DNA from: Halocafeteria seosinensis
Lineage: Eukaryota; Sar; Bigyra; Bicosoecida
Length of the DNA stretch: 64,000 nt
Assembly: GCA_001687465.1 (NCBI GenBank)
Contig: LVLI01000101.1
Coordinates: 248,001-312,000 of the forward strand
Direction: 5' to 3'
The notes beneath the pieces are model-generated. The model had not been told where the DNA came from, made no database searches, and saw only the letters and a program-made list of their open reading frames with translations. Shown in pieces: positions 10,547 to 22,253 of the stretch. Every line of letters begins with the position of its first letter. Within the stretch, counting starts at the first letter, position 1. Both the position numbers and the translations under genes were made by a program.

Positions 10547-11585
10547 TGCTCAAGGATATCAGTTACAGCTGGGGCTTAAACCAAACTTTATACACACCCA
10601 AATAAGGCAGAAGACACTAGCTACAACCCAGTTGTTTAATCTCCAAGAGTGCGCTCAAGCTTTCTAACGAAACAGAGGACAATAACAACGGAACTCGTTG
10701 TTGTGTAGCCAGATACATGGTAACTTTCCACTGTCGCGGTGGTCGCAGCATGCGACCACAGTCCCTTCAAGGAAGTTCAAGCAGTTGCAACTTGCGGGTT
10801 GCAACTTGCAAACTCCGACTCAGAAATGATTTAACTAAAGCAGGTCTAAGATGGGTACATAATGTTCGGACTGTAGTGATATTGTTGAAGCATTTAAGAA
10901 CCACCCGTGGCGTTAGAATGCAGCGACAATAGTTGGCGACGCACCGCGATGCCATCTGTCGACTCCGGAGTGCAGCACGTTGGCTTCAGTTTGTCGTGTC
11001 GGATTCATCACTGATTAGTGTATGTCAGACTCTTCTCTTTCCCAATAGCTTTAGTTATATGAGTTATGAGTCTACAGCGCCGTAGCCCTGACAGTGAATG
11101 CGTCAATGACGCAGTCCACCGTTTTGCGCTCCTCGCAAAAATCTTGTCGCGTGTCTCGCACACACTTCATGGCCATATCGTAATGAGTGAGTAATGCTTT
11201 GATCTAGCCCACTCATTAGGGTGGAAGTGCTATGCAAGTTGCAACAGCGTGCAGCTTCCACCCCCAACGGTAGGTTCACAGAACAGGCTGACTCCAGCGG
11301 CTCACAGCTGGAACCTCAGTTCCTTGCGCTGTAGCTAATACAAGAGGATGACAACGATGTGTTGTTGAGCGCTGAATTATTCAGGCATCCGCTTCAGTGA
11401 CAAAACCCTGTGGGGTTTCACTAGAATCCATCTTGTTTCATATTCTTTCGTGGTAGATTCTTGGAGTGTTCTTCAGAGGGAAGGGCTTTAGAGTTCTTCC
11501 GGACAAATAGTGCTTTTTGATTTCACAATTCATTCTGACTTTACATTTTATCACTTAAGTTCTGATTCTCTAGTAGTTAGTTACG
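10547..11585. other. intergenic region upstream of carrier 1 and MAPKK
   Basis: About 1 kb between divergent genes. It contains short direct repeats of GCAACTTGC type (about 10787-10813) and a weak copy of the TAGCCCAC repeat at 11204-11220. No coding exon is supported. Confidence 0.45.
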
Positions 11586-12756
11586 ATGTCTGACAACAGT
11601 AGTAAAGACAGTGGAGCCCAACCGCAACAAAGCCAGCAGCAACAAAAGAATAACGATGCGACAGCAGCGAAAGGAGTCCCCAAAGTGAAGAGTCTCTCGG
11701 AGGTGCTTTCCTTGTCAGGACAAAAAGCCTTTCGGGGAGGTATTTCTGGTTTTGCTGCGATGGGAATTCAAGGTAAGTTGTTTTGAGTTTTGCGATGCTC
11801 CTTCTGCGAGAACCCTGCTCAACTCATGACATTCAAACGCCAAATTTTGTCCAGTTTCGAGTTTAATGTGGCTCCGGACGACGATGAATTACCAAGTAAG
11901 TAGATTTTGTTTGCACGGTTCTACATACATGGCCCTTGACTTTTTTGTGTGATCTCTTCGCCGCAGTACCGGCATGGGACCACAACTACCACCGCCTTGA
12001 AGACGCTTTACAAAGAGGTATGACGATTCCAACGATGCGCTGACCAATTCTTCCTTATTCAGCTGAAAGTTTTGGGAACTGCAGGGCGGTGTACGTCGTT
12101 TCTATCGTGGAATTGGACCGGCGTTAATCCAGGGGCCGTTGTCAAGGTTCGGTGACACAGCAGCAAACGCGGGCGTTTTATCTCTAATGGAGGAATACGA
12201 TGCCACAAAAGATCTTCCTGTTGCCTTTAAAACAGTAACTGCGTCTGGAGCGGCTGCTTTGTGGAGGATCTTTCTCATGCCGGTTGATACTTTCAAGACT
12301 TTCTTACAAGTCGAGGGAAAAAAAGGGATTCCAATGATTAAGGACAAGTTTAAAAAGGGCGGTCCAAGAGTATTATATCACGGGGCCATTGCCGCATCAG
12401 GAGCCACATTCGTTGGGCATTTTCCCTGGTTCTTTACCTTCAACTTCTTGAATGAAAAATTACCCCAGCCAGATGACTTCCTGCTGAACCTCTGCAGAAA
12501 TGCCTTTATGGGCTTCACTTCCTCTGTCGTCAGCGATACAAGCTCGAACTCGATTCGAGTGATTAAGACGTACAAACAGACATGTGAGACCCCAATTACA
12601 TATCCTCAAGCAGTGAAGAACGTTGTAAAAGAAGAAGGACTGCTCGCACTCTTCGGTCGTGGATTGAAGACTAGAATTCTGACCAATGGTCTGCAAGGAC
12701 TGGTATTTGCAGTCTTGTGGAAAGCGATCCAGGCTAAATTTTTTGACAGACAATAA
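11586..12756 (+). CDS. mitochondrial carrier family (SLC25-like) protein, copy 1
   Basis: Four exons (11586-11772, 11855-11895, 11967-12017, 12085-12756) give 316 residues. The protein is a divergent member of the mitochondrial carrier family, which moves metabolites or nucleotides across inner organelle membranes. The central repeat keeps the family signature P-x-D-x-x-K as MPVDTFK, followed later by the family-like GGPRVLYHGAIAA. The other repeats have lost the signature Pro (GIQVSSLMWLR and VSDTSSNSIRV). About 45 Gln/Ala-rich residues precede the transport core. The second copy at 16493 has the same intron positions and identical lengths of exons 2 and 3 (41 and 51 nt). The substrate cannot be inferred. 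Its stop lies 43 bp from that of the convergent Myb gene. Confidence 0.82.
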
Positions 12757-12799
12757 ACCCAAGTGTCTATATTTGACAAGAATAGACGTTGTTGTGCGT

Positions 12800-13876
12800 T
12801 CACAAGCTATCTGTTGACAGAAAACTATGACTACGCTGTAATTCCAACCCTCCAGGTTTGCCAGACTGGATGTCCCAAGAGAATGAATACTCATCTACAT
12901 CGTCAAGCGATACAACGGGGGATTCGGGGGTAGACGATCCCAAGAGAGTCTCTAAACTGACCTCTTCTACTGTCCGTACGCCCGGAGCGTAAGTTCTTAA
13001 ATCAAAGAAGTGTGCGGACATACTTCCTGCATGCTCTGAAGGGTCCACTTGCCTTGGCTCAGTCCTGCCACTGAGCGGGGCGTCGTCCTCGCTGTGTTCC
13101 GCGTTAGAATCATAGTCTGCTTGAGAATCTGGGAAGCTGTTCGTTTGTGGTGCGGGATCAGACCGGGGAGTTAAACATTCAGTGTCGTTATGTTCCGTTT
13201 TGCTATCTTTTGCCACCACAAACTGCCGAAAGAAGTCAATCAGTTCCTCGGTATCCGAAGGATATCTGTTGTACTGCCGCTTGAACCTTCTTAGAGAGCT
13301 ATAAAACGCATTTTTCACAAGCAAGGATGTTCTGAAGCAAGGCTTTTACAATTTAAATTCAGTGTCCGGTTTTGCAATATCTTCTTTTCGCTTACCTTCC
13401 AGGCATGTGCGCAGCAATTTTGCTCCATTTATTGCCGTACTTCTTCTGATACTTGAGTACTTGAAGTATTTCGCTCTTCGTTACACGTTTACGATCCACA
13501 TGGGGATCCAATATGTGCACGTATCTGTATGCAAGTCAAAGTTACTTCTCACTTGGAACTGCACATCGACCACCAGGTATTGAAGATGACTCACCGCTCC
13601 CGCAGCTGAAGTGACGTCCGGTGGGGCAACAGATTCTTCATTCTACTCCAGTGGACTTCCGAAGCTGGAGGAAGCTTCCCATCGTGTTTGGCACGGATGC
13701 TCGCTTGCAGAGTCCAATCCTCCTGAAGCGATACATAAAGTGGGTAGCAAAAAGATAGAACATTCATTCTTCCCCCACACCGTTTTTTTCAGTTTTCTCT
13801 CTCTTCAACATACCTGAGCTGTCCATTTCCGCTTGCGTGTAGAGGACAAAGCCTTTACACGATCTCGTTCTGCCAT
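12800..13876 (-). CDS. R2R3-type Myb DNA-binding protein, copy 1
   Basis: Four exons (13876-13814, 13722-13595, 13524-13396, 13331-12800) give 283 residues. Two Myb/SANT repeats lie at the N-terminus. The first begins KRKWTAQEDWTLQ and ends at LQLRERYVHILDP; the second contains KKYGNKWSKIAAHMPGRT and NAFYSSLRRFKR. This arrangement is typical of sequence-specific Myb transcription factors. The C-terminal 170 residues are acidic and Ser-rich with no recognised domain, and could be an activation region. The internal exons of 128 and 129 nt have the same lengths as those of the second Myb gene at 18419, which shows common ancestry. It is transcribed toward carrier copy 1. Confidence 0.85.
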
Positions 13877-16492
13877 ATCGTAGCTTATCTCTAGAGGTAG
13901 AGTTTAAGGCCAGCACGACAAAAAAGGAATATTCGAATTCGCACCGGTAGCGACGCCCACGCTCGGCCCAGCTGGGGTTCCGAACCGAAAATCTTCACGA
14001 TCTTTGCCTCTTATTTCAAGGGACTTTCTCGCCTTACGCGTACAATTTATCACTAAACGTACCCAGGAAAGTAATATGGAGGCCAGCAAACGTACGTAAC
14101 TCAGCAATACACTTGTACTCGTACTGTGTAGCTTGGAGGTCCGGACTCCGGAGCGAAGACGCGGCTTCAACCTATTCCAGCTGTTCAGACTTTGCGCCAA
14201 ATCACGTCTTTTACACGAGCAGTGCAAAGGACCACTGTCGGTTTCGGATGCATTGTTGGAAATTAGTGGGACAATGCTTGGTAGGACACACTGTCATGCC
14301 AATACCAAGACAGCCAAGCGCTGCGAGTTGTCAACCATGCGACCTCCGGCACAACGTCGCCACTGTCACCGTGTATGCACTGGGCCGTTTCTTATGGTTA
14401 TGTCGACAATGAAAAATCCCTACTGTGTCTCTTATCGCCAAGCACTATTCAGTCCATCTTGGCAAATTTTCCCGCACGAACATTACATATCTCGATAACT
14501 CCATAGCTAGGAAACGCTAACGTGCAAACAGGAAGCACCTACGCAACAAGGACACAAACTGTGCAAACTCTCCGTTCAAACGAGAGCGCAGAATTTCCTC
14601 ATTCAGCGCTTTTAAATCTCCATGGATAAAGTGACCTCGAACTCTGAGACTGGCATGTACCAACAAGACAGTGCTTTTGTAGCACGGTGACCTGCACTTA
14701 TCCACCACACATAGAACATACCGACTACAACCTACATAATATACATAACGTCACCGACTTAAATGCAGGCGTTCAGGACACCATACAACATGAATCGTAT
14801 GGAATTCGGGTGTTGGCGTGTATGGTGCTTTATGAAGCTGCTACTGATGCGGCGACGATTACCATAGGAGTCCGGAATCACTTCCAAATTAGAAAGTGCA
14901 TTTTATCCTGGGTTGCATTCTCCCAACGGATCTTATCATCTGCTAGCTCATCAGGTCTTGAATTACCTACCGGCTTTCGTTTTGGGCCAACCTGAAACTC
15001 TCTGAATCTCATGTCACTCACTGAATGATAGGTGTATTGTACACTGTACCATGGGACGTTTACGCCTGCTACGGGCCCGTCGCTGCTTACCATGGGCGCG
15101 TACAGCTCCTTTAGAGGTTGTGGTCGTCTTTTTTGCCGGTGGGCTATACACATGTGTGAGTTTTCCGAGTTCAGTCAAGGAATACATGAAGGGTCAACGC
15201 GAGGCAACAGATAAATAGGGGCTTCAGAGCATACCTTTATGACTACCTAAACAGTGTTTCCGAATTCGTGAGCAAATTACCAACGCTAACCGCACTGGAT
15301 GAACTTCGAGTTTCGAAGAGTATGCAGCGTCATCTCCGCTCATTTGAATTCTAGGCTAAATCCTTTTGCACATGGTGTTTTTGAATACTTGAGTGAAGAA
15401 CCTGTTCGCCGAGCGAATTTACAAGTAGATTCTTTTTTAGCGAAATAGCAAATTGCAACGTCTGTATCATCATACTGTAGTGTTTGCCTTCTTGATAGTC
15501 AGTATATCTATCCCACTGCCGGGAAGACCGCTCAGTCACTCATGGCATCTGTAAATATGCTGGTTCTTGTTCCCAAACGTGTCGTGTCGTCAAACAAGGC
15601 CTTACGGCAACAAATCAAGGAAGTCGTGGAAACTCTCACTACCTCGGAAGATTCCGGAGCTGAAGCAGCAGTTCTATCCTCGTCGTCGTTGGTTATCCAC
15701 TTTCCGCTGAGTTAAGAGGATGCGGTCAACTTCCCGGCCGGTGGGCTATCTGTCACATTTGTGTGTGTGTCTTCAAATTCCAGTTCGAGTTTATAGAGGT
15801 ACTTGAAAAGCCTACACGTTATATTCTTAAGATCGACACAGCCTGATTGCCGATGTTATCAGTGCTAGCAGGTGGTTGTAATTCAGATATTCATTGCTTC
15901 CAGGAGACTTGGGCCGGTGGGCTATCTGTCAAATTGCTACCTAAGTGTAGCGGCTAACATCCAGCTGCCGGTGGGCCATCAGTCACATCTTCGTCGTCGT
16001 CGTCGTCAAATTTGTGTGTGTGACTTGGTTTCCAGCACTCCGCAACACCTTCAGATGCTGCAAACAAAATGTGCGAACAAAAAATTACTGTGCATTGTAA
16101 CTGTACCATTTTACTCACAAATGCGTTTTACCTTTTACTACCCCAATTAAGGAAAGGCTACTAACTTACTATCTTCTCCAGAGGAAACATGTTGAAGTGT
16201 GCCACTTAGTGTGGTCAACGTCCAAATCTTGCGTTGTGTCAGAGAGGACAGTAAACAGGGGATTGTATGATGAACTGGCACCATTATCTAGTAAATTAGT
16301 CTCTTTGATTGCATTTAGTATAGCCTCAACAGAGGACTCATTTTCATTCTACTTGAGGAATTATAGTTTTTTCCGTGTTCCCACTGAAGACTGTTCCCGG
16401 AGAACCCTTTCTGGGAAGTTTGTAGCAGGTTTACCAAGCCATTCAGCTTTTGCTTTAGTACAATCTAGATATCCCAATAGTTATTAGGTAGT
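13877..16492. other. 2.6-kb region with dispersed repeats and no secure gene
   Basis: Only weak open stretches are seen. One is a 57-codon ATG frame at 15542-15715 on the plus strand, starting MASVNMLVLVPKRVV; another is a 91-codon minus-strand frame at 14878-15153. Neither can be linked to a family. The right half carries at least four copies of a TAGCCCACCGG-type repeat on the minus strand (15136, 15714-15754, 15914, 15967) and a GTC trinucleotide run at about 15984-16006. The last 300 bases are probably the carrier 2 promoter and leader. Confidence 0.4.
15714..15984 (-). repeat. cluster of TAGCCCACCGG repeats
   Basis: Three copies of CCGGTGGGC(T/C)ATC(T/A)GTCA (plus-strand reading) start at 15738, 15914 and 15967, with a shorter one at 15136. 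Two of them are followed by TGTGTGTGTG. The first extends to 15714 in a segment shared with 1560-1595. Confidence 0.6.
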
Positions 16493-17684
16493 ATGAGTGG
16501 GGAAGGAGGTAATCATGGAGGTGCTGCCCCTACTGCGGCTGCACCCAATGCCCCCGCCAAGGAGCCTACGAGTGGGACAGCCGCCAAAGGCGTGCCCAAG
16601 GTGCGCAGTATCAAGGAAGTGTTTACAATAGCTGGTGAGAAAGCGTTCCGTGGAGGTGTGCCCGGCTTTCTAGCCATGGGAATACAAGGTAAGAGTGCTG
16701 AAGTCTGCTACTGCATGGCAAGGATGAAAGGTCGCATATTTCGTCTTTACAGTATCAAGCCTCATGTGGCTTCGTACGACGATGAATTATCAGGTAAGAA
16801 TGTATACAATCTTAATAGGAATACTAGCATTGTCTGTCATTATCGCATTATTTGACGATGAAATACTTCGAACTCACGCTCCCGTCTTCTACTGACCCCA
16901 GTACCGCCATGGCACGACAACCACTGCTGCATTGAAAACTCTTTATAAGGAAGTATGTACAGAATCCTGGGAGTGAAATGAATATCAATTGGAACACTGA
17001 GGCGCCTCTTTGCAGGGTGGAGTACGCAGATTCTATCGTGGGATTGCTCCAGCTTTGTTCCAAGGCCCACTCTCAAGATTTGGCGATACCGCTGCAAACG
17101 CGGGAGTGCTATCCCTTCTTGACGAATATGAGACAACCCAGAATCTACCCGTTGCAGTGAAAACGGTCGCAGCTTCTCTGACTGCAGCCTTGTGGAGAAT
17201 TAACCTAATGCCTATCGACACACTCAAAACGTTTCTGCAAGTGGAGGGGGCCAAAGGAATACCAATGATTGGACAAAAAGTCAAGTCAGGAGGGCCGCGA
17301 GTCCTGTATCACGGGGCGATCGCTGCATCAAGTGCAACATTTGTAGGTCACTTTCCTTGGTTTTTTACTTTCAATTTTTTGAACGAAAAATTGCCGAAGC
17401 CTGACGATTTCGTGCTGAACCTGTGTCGCAACGCGTTCATGGGCTTTACGTCGTCTGTTGTCAGCGACACTTCGTCTAATTCCATTAGAGTTATCAAAAC
17501 CTACAAACAGACCTGCGAGAATCCCATTACTTATCCACAGGCAGTGAAAAACGTGATTCAAGAGGAAGGGGTTCTCGCTTTATTCGGTAGAGGTCTCCGA
17601 ACGCGCATTCTCGCCAATGGCCTTCAGGGACTGGTGTTTGCTGTCCTTTGGAAGGCAATTCAAACCAAACTGTTTGATAAGTAA
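16493..17684 (+). CDS. mitochondrial carrier family (SLC25-like) protein, copy 2
   Basis: Four exons (16493-16688, 16753-16793, 16902-16952, 17016-17684) give 318 residues. It is a close paralogue of the protein at 11586. The core is nearly identical in sequence, including VSSLMWLRTTMNYQ, GPLSRFGDTAANAG and SSNSIRVIKTYKQ, while the N-terminal about 45 residues are Ala/Pro-rich rather than Gln-rich. The second-repeat signature is MPIDTLK. Intron positions and phases are the same as in copy 1. The differing N-termini may reflect different targeting or simply unconstrained drift. The transported substrate is unknown. Confidence 0.82.
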
Positions 17685-18418
17685 AGCTCGTTCGATCCGA
17701 TACGCTCCATTGCATTCATTCCCGAAGGTCCACGATGCGATACCGACGTGGCAATTCCAATGTCTGTAGTCATAACCGAAGTCATACCGAAGAAAAAAGC
17801 ACCAAACAATTGCCTGGGAAGTGCACTTATGTACTACCGAGAAGTCCACACTTTAGCTCGAATAGTATGCTTGGTAGAACATCCCCTAGTTGCCATTCCC
17901 AAAGGATTGAAAATTGGACTCCAGCCGTTTTTCTGATCCCGCACTTGCGACCGGGCCGAAGAAAAATGGTTCTGTAGCGACTGGCAGCAAGTCCTTACGT
18001 AATACATTTCCCGTTACCGACGTACTTGATAGTCCAACGAATATGCCGGTATGATCTTGGCCAGACGGTAGCGCAGTATGGTGGCTGAATAGTGGTGGAC
18101 TTGCCGTGTATAACGTCATCCTTTGAGGTAAGTTGAGGTCCAGGCTCCGAACCTCTTTGGACAACGTCGCTCACTAAGACAAGAGACTAATTTGGTTTTT
18201 GCGGTAAAAGCGACTGGGGATCGATTATGAAGGGGATATCGCATGAGTATACTACGGGGGGTATAGTCCAGAAACTCGGGCTGACACACTGTAAATGGGG
18301 GTGGAATATTCCGGTGCCGAGCTTTTCGACACTAACCATTGGTTTATTCTAAGACGCTAACATCACCCCATTTGCTACTTCAGGTAGGTTGGCAGCCTGC
18401 AGTATTTCTGTGGCCTCC
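17685..18418. other. region between carrier 2 and Myb 2; possible small minus-strand exons
   Basis: On the minus strand, 18113-17877 can be read as 78 codons (MTLYTASPPLFSHH onward) and 17807-17660 as a second open stretch containing FGMTSVMTTDIGIATS. No splice solution joins them, and the second would run 25 bases into the carrier CDS. I treat this as a possible undefined gene, not an annotation. Confidence 0.25.
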
Positions 18419-19706
18419 ATGATGGATATAATGAGTGCTGCTGAGAGTAGGCCTATTTCCTGCCCGCCCAAGTCTCGGAGGAAGACAACAGCTAAGCACA
18501 ACGGCACATCTTCGAACCATGGGAGGCATGTAAAAACACGATGGACAGAGGAGGTGTGTTAATACTTACTACTGCAATCCCCCACCGATTAAAATACATA
18601 ATACGTGCCCCATTGAAACAGGAGGACAAACTACTGCTGAGAACCATTCGTACGCTCTACGAAGAAAGACTACCTGCAGCAGATGCCATTGATTGGAAGT
18701 TAGTCAAGAGCAAAATGTCTAATAGAACAAGGCCGCAGCTTAGGGAAAGGTAAGAAGAGTCATTGCTGGCAAGTCAGATTGGAACCAGTATACATATACC
18801 ACCTTTGCGCTACAAGCTGAACAGGTATGTGCACGTCCTTAACCCAGAGGTAGACCGCTCACGCATTACAAATGAGCAAATGCGTAGACTCTTGAATGCA
18901 CAACTTCGTCACGGAAATCGATGGAAGGTTATCTCTCGCGAGTTTCCTGGAAGGTACATATATCTGCTTGCCTTTGTTCTGTGGGTGTAGATCGTCGCCT
19001 ACATATCCTGCCCATTTACAGAACAACGCTATTTCTGAAGAACGCATATTTTTCAGTCGTTCGAAGATTCAAGCGCCGATACATTCATGATCCCCAAGGA
19101 TCAGATTTGGTGAAATTCTTTGAAGAAGAGCTCGGTGGCAGTCTTGCAAGATCGGCACCTCGATCTCGTACATTCCCCAGTAATATCGAAAGCTCGGTGC
19201 AAGAGGAGGAAACCGGTGTCACAGAAAAAGGAGAAAACCGCTTCACTTTGATGAGAATGACTCATCATTTATCTTCTTCAAAGAGTGGCCTAGGTGATAC
19301 AGTTCCTGCAGGTGCATACTTGGATCCTGAATGGTCCAGAGGAGACTCGGAGGGTCCGATGCTTCCAGAACTGACTGAAGACGACGTACTAGAAACATGC
19401 TCTCAATCCTCAGCACAAAGTGCACCGGATCAGCTCTTATTTCATGCACTCCCACATCCCCTCATTGAGCACGATATATCTGAATATGAGGGAGCCGATG
19501 CGCAGCAAAGGGGATTCCTGCCTCCATGGGACGACGAACTCGACCGTCCTCCAATGGTGCACCCACACCGATTCCATCAATCTGATGGACACTATGAATA
19601 TCACGATACTACACAAGACACCGGAGATGAGTGTGATTGGTTCCATCACTCTTTGACGTTCCCCTCGACGGAAATTGTGACAACGTTCAAGGGCTTCTCT
19701 CGGTAA
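18419..19706 (+). CDS. R2R3-type Myb DNA-binding protein, copy 2
   Basis: Four exons (18419-18553, 18622-18749, 18825-18953, 19022-19706) give 358 residues. Repeat 1 spans VKTRWTEEEDKLLLRTIR to QLRERYVHVLNP. Repeat 2 contains LRHGNRWKVISREFPGRT and NAYFSVVRRFKRRY. It is a paralogue of the Myb gene at 12800-13876 with the same exon structure (128- and 129-nt internal exons). The N-terminus has an additional about 35 basic/Ser residues. The C-terminal 190 residues are acidic and not alignable by eye with copy 1. It is transcribed in the same direction as its neighbouring carrier gene, unlike the first pair. Confidence 0.85.
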
Positions 19707-20450
19707 CCGCTCAGTCAGTACGAAGTTCCAAACTCCTAGTCTCGGTGGATGGGCATCTGCTGTATCAGTCAATGTAGCGACCAGAAAAAAAATAACATAA
19801 ATATGTAACTGAGCATCTTGAAAGAAAAGCTTGACTGAAGACTAAGTAGAGAGTGGTCTCCGGTAAGCGTAATGCCGGTGTCGTATTTAAGAGTCATACT
19901 ATTAAGGGTCATCCAAGATACAATACACAGTAACTTTATACAGGGTAAGGTTTTTTCATTTGCATCCAGCTCAATGACGTCACTGCTACCGTAAGCATGT
20001 GTGTGTAGTTCGCTGTGGCAGTGTTGCAGTGCACTGTGTACACTGTACTTCCAGGTGTCCGTTGCTACGCGACTCGGCGGCTGACTCTTAGATAATGCAC
20101 CCGCTGTACTTAATTTGGACGCATACCAGCCCAGCAAACTACCACATCGATAGAACCTAATTATAAGGGGCAGAGCCGGAGCAAATGGCTGACCAAGTTG
20201 ACTCCAGGGTCCCCGAACGCACTGCACTTCCTAGCAGACACATACTGTATGTGACAGCTAGCCCACCCGCCGCAGCAGGTCACCCTCGTGAAGATGATGT
20301 GAACCACAGTGTTTAACCTCTCTACATTCAGCCTGAGTCCAGTTCAAGTTCGGATAGGTGTTTCAATAAGTTTTATCGGATACAAAATATGTTCTAATCT
20401 TGCTAAGGCTAACTTGATGGCCGAGTGGCTCTGGCGTAGAATTGGATGCG
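19707..20450. other. intergenic region with CRE-like site
   Basis: No gene is supported. A perfect TGACGTCA palindrome lies at 19975-19982 and a partial TAGCCCACC repeat copy at 20251-20267. A minus-strand open frame of about 150 codons here lacks a family match and starts only from a GTG. Confidence 0.45.
19975..19982. promoter_or_regulatory. TGACGTCA palindrome (CRE-like)
   Basis: An eight-base perfect palindrome identical to the cAMP-response element bound by bZIP factors in other eukaryotes. It lies about 470 bp upstream of the membrane-protein gene start. Function here is only a guess. Confidence 0.3.
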
Positions 20451-22253
20451 ATGTTGCTCATCTCAAAAGTTCAAGCCTCCTTGATTGGTCTCACGCTTCT
20501 CTGCTTGTACATTTTCTTGGTAATTGCTGCGTCGGATCTGATCTTAAAAGATAAATCCTATCTTCGCTATGTCGACAGTAGTTTCACTGCTTCCGTTGAT
20601 TTGACATTGTGCATCTATATGCTTTGGGACGTGAGAAGTTCGCGGGATCTCAAGATCGTGTTCCCAAGGAAAACTATTCTCATCTACTTGACGCTCTTCT
20701 ACCTTCTCCAGAATTGTTGCTGGATTTCTATATATATCGAACAGATAATCACTGGCAGAAAAGATTTCTGCTTCTTCATGATAGAAGAAGTAGTAAACAT
20801 TGCTTGGGCTTACGCGTTGGTGATCTATGTCCTCGCAAAGAAACATCCACAAAAGGAGCTCACGAAGAATCACCACCGTGTGCTGCTTCTAATCTCATGG
20901 ATTTGGTTGACGGGAAAACTCATACGCTTTTCTTTGTATCCGTTCGTCCAAAGAGAAGCCTTTGGAACAGTTTACAAGACACTCGCTACGAGCGTTTCGT
21001 TTGATGTTCTTGTTCTTCACTCAATGTCCGCTTCATTTCTGCTATTTATGGCCGTTGACCTGTGCTCCGCTTTTATTGGCATACAGTGGAACGATTCCAA
21101 AGACATAACGACTAGTCAAGAAGAGCAGTGTATCGGTTCCACTGACAGGGAGCCAGCTTGTACCTTAGGGCACTTAGGGTCCGCGGAAAGCAATTGGAAA
21201 CCTGACAATGAGCTTACAGATAAGCTACTGAACGCTGAGAATGAACCAAAAAAAATCGATGAGGATGTTGGATCTAAACATACGCAGAAAGCCCTTGAAG
21301 TATCGATAGAGGATCGGAAGTTTCACGAAGCATCTGGAACCGCACTCGAGACGAAGCAACAGTCCAGTGGAACGGCACCACCAAATTACCACCACGAACA
21401 ATCTGTATTCGACGTTGTTCAGGCCGTCGATAGGGCTCTCACCGAGGCGGCGACCATTGGAGATGTCCAAACCGGATTAGCATTGAGTATTTTGACAGTT
21501 GGGGCCACTTTGGTGTTCTTCTTGTATCTGCACTCTGGCGACAGAGACTTGCACGCAATTAACATCGTGTTCGCTGGGAGCAATATGCTCGGTTATGTTA
21601 TTGAAGATCTAAGAGAAAGATTCTTTGAGGACAAAACCAGCAATGTCCAACTAGAGTGAGTAACATGCCGCTTGTACAGCTTAAACATCTCAAACAAAAC
21701 GATACTTGGGACTCCATGAATGCAGTGGTGAGGAAGTATCGGAGCTTTGCAAGGGGAGCTGCTGGGATACCGTCAGGGAAAGCTGGATGGAGAAGCCATT
21801 GAGAATGTCCATCTTGCTTATAACTGGACTAACCAATACGATTCTCAATTGCTTCGTACTCAAAGTGTACCCAGCGGGAGTCGATAAGAGTGCGCTGATT
21901 TTGTCCATGGTGTCTACTGGCGTTACTTTCAGCTACTTACTGTTTAAGAGGAGAATACATTCTCGAACGTCGTGCATAGTATTTGCGGTCATATCGTTTG
22001 CCTGGTGGATTTTCGACTGTGAGTGGAAGCAACTTCGATTCATGCGCTGGCAACCATACCACTGCTGATGGTCTGTGTGCACGCAGGCGGGATGGAAGCT
22101 TCTGTCTCAAACGACAGTAGTCAATCGGCGCTCGGCATGAAAGCAGCGCTTCCGCTTGGGATTTCCTTTCGCTTCAGTGCGAGTTTAACTTTCTTGTATC
22201 TATACGAACCGTTGAATAACCCCGCCCGAACGCTTGAGCCTCAAGTGGTGTAG
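20451..22253 (+). CDS. unrecognised multi-pass membrane protein
   Basis: Three exons (20451-21655, 21726-22018, 22087-22253) join in phase to 554 residues. I do not recognise the family. About six or seven hydrophobic helices fill residues 5-210 (for example SLIGLTLLCLYIFLVIAA and VSFDVLVLHSMSASFLLFMAV). A polar, charged loop of about 120 residues follows, and then further helices around 340-360, 425-475 and 500-535. The layout resembles two membrane halves joined by a cytosolic linker, but no transport or receptor motif is visible. The first in-frame ATG is at 20451; another ATG at 20417 is out of frame. Function is left open. Confidence 0.7.

Noticed and set aside
19769-20227. 152-codon minus-strand open frame
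   Set aside because: It starts with GTG only, has no domain and falls in a repeat-bearing intergenic region.
20411-20484. tRNA-like segment (TGGCCGAGTGG box A and GTTCAAGCC box B about 45 nt apart)
   Set aside because: The acceptor stem and T-stem do not pair, and the segment overlaps the start of a well-supported protein gene. Treated as coincidence.
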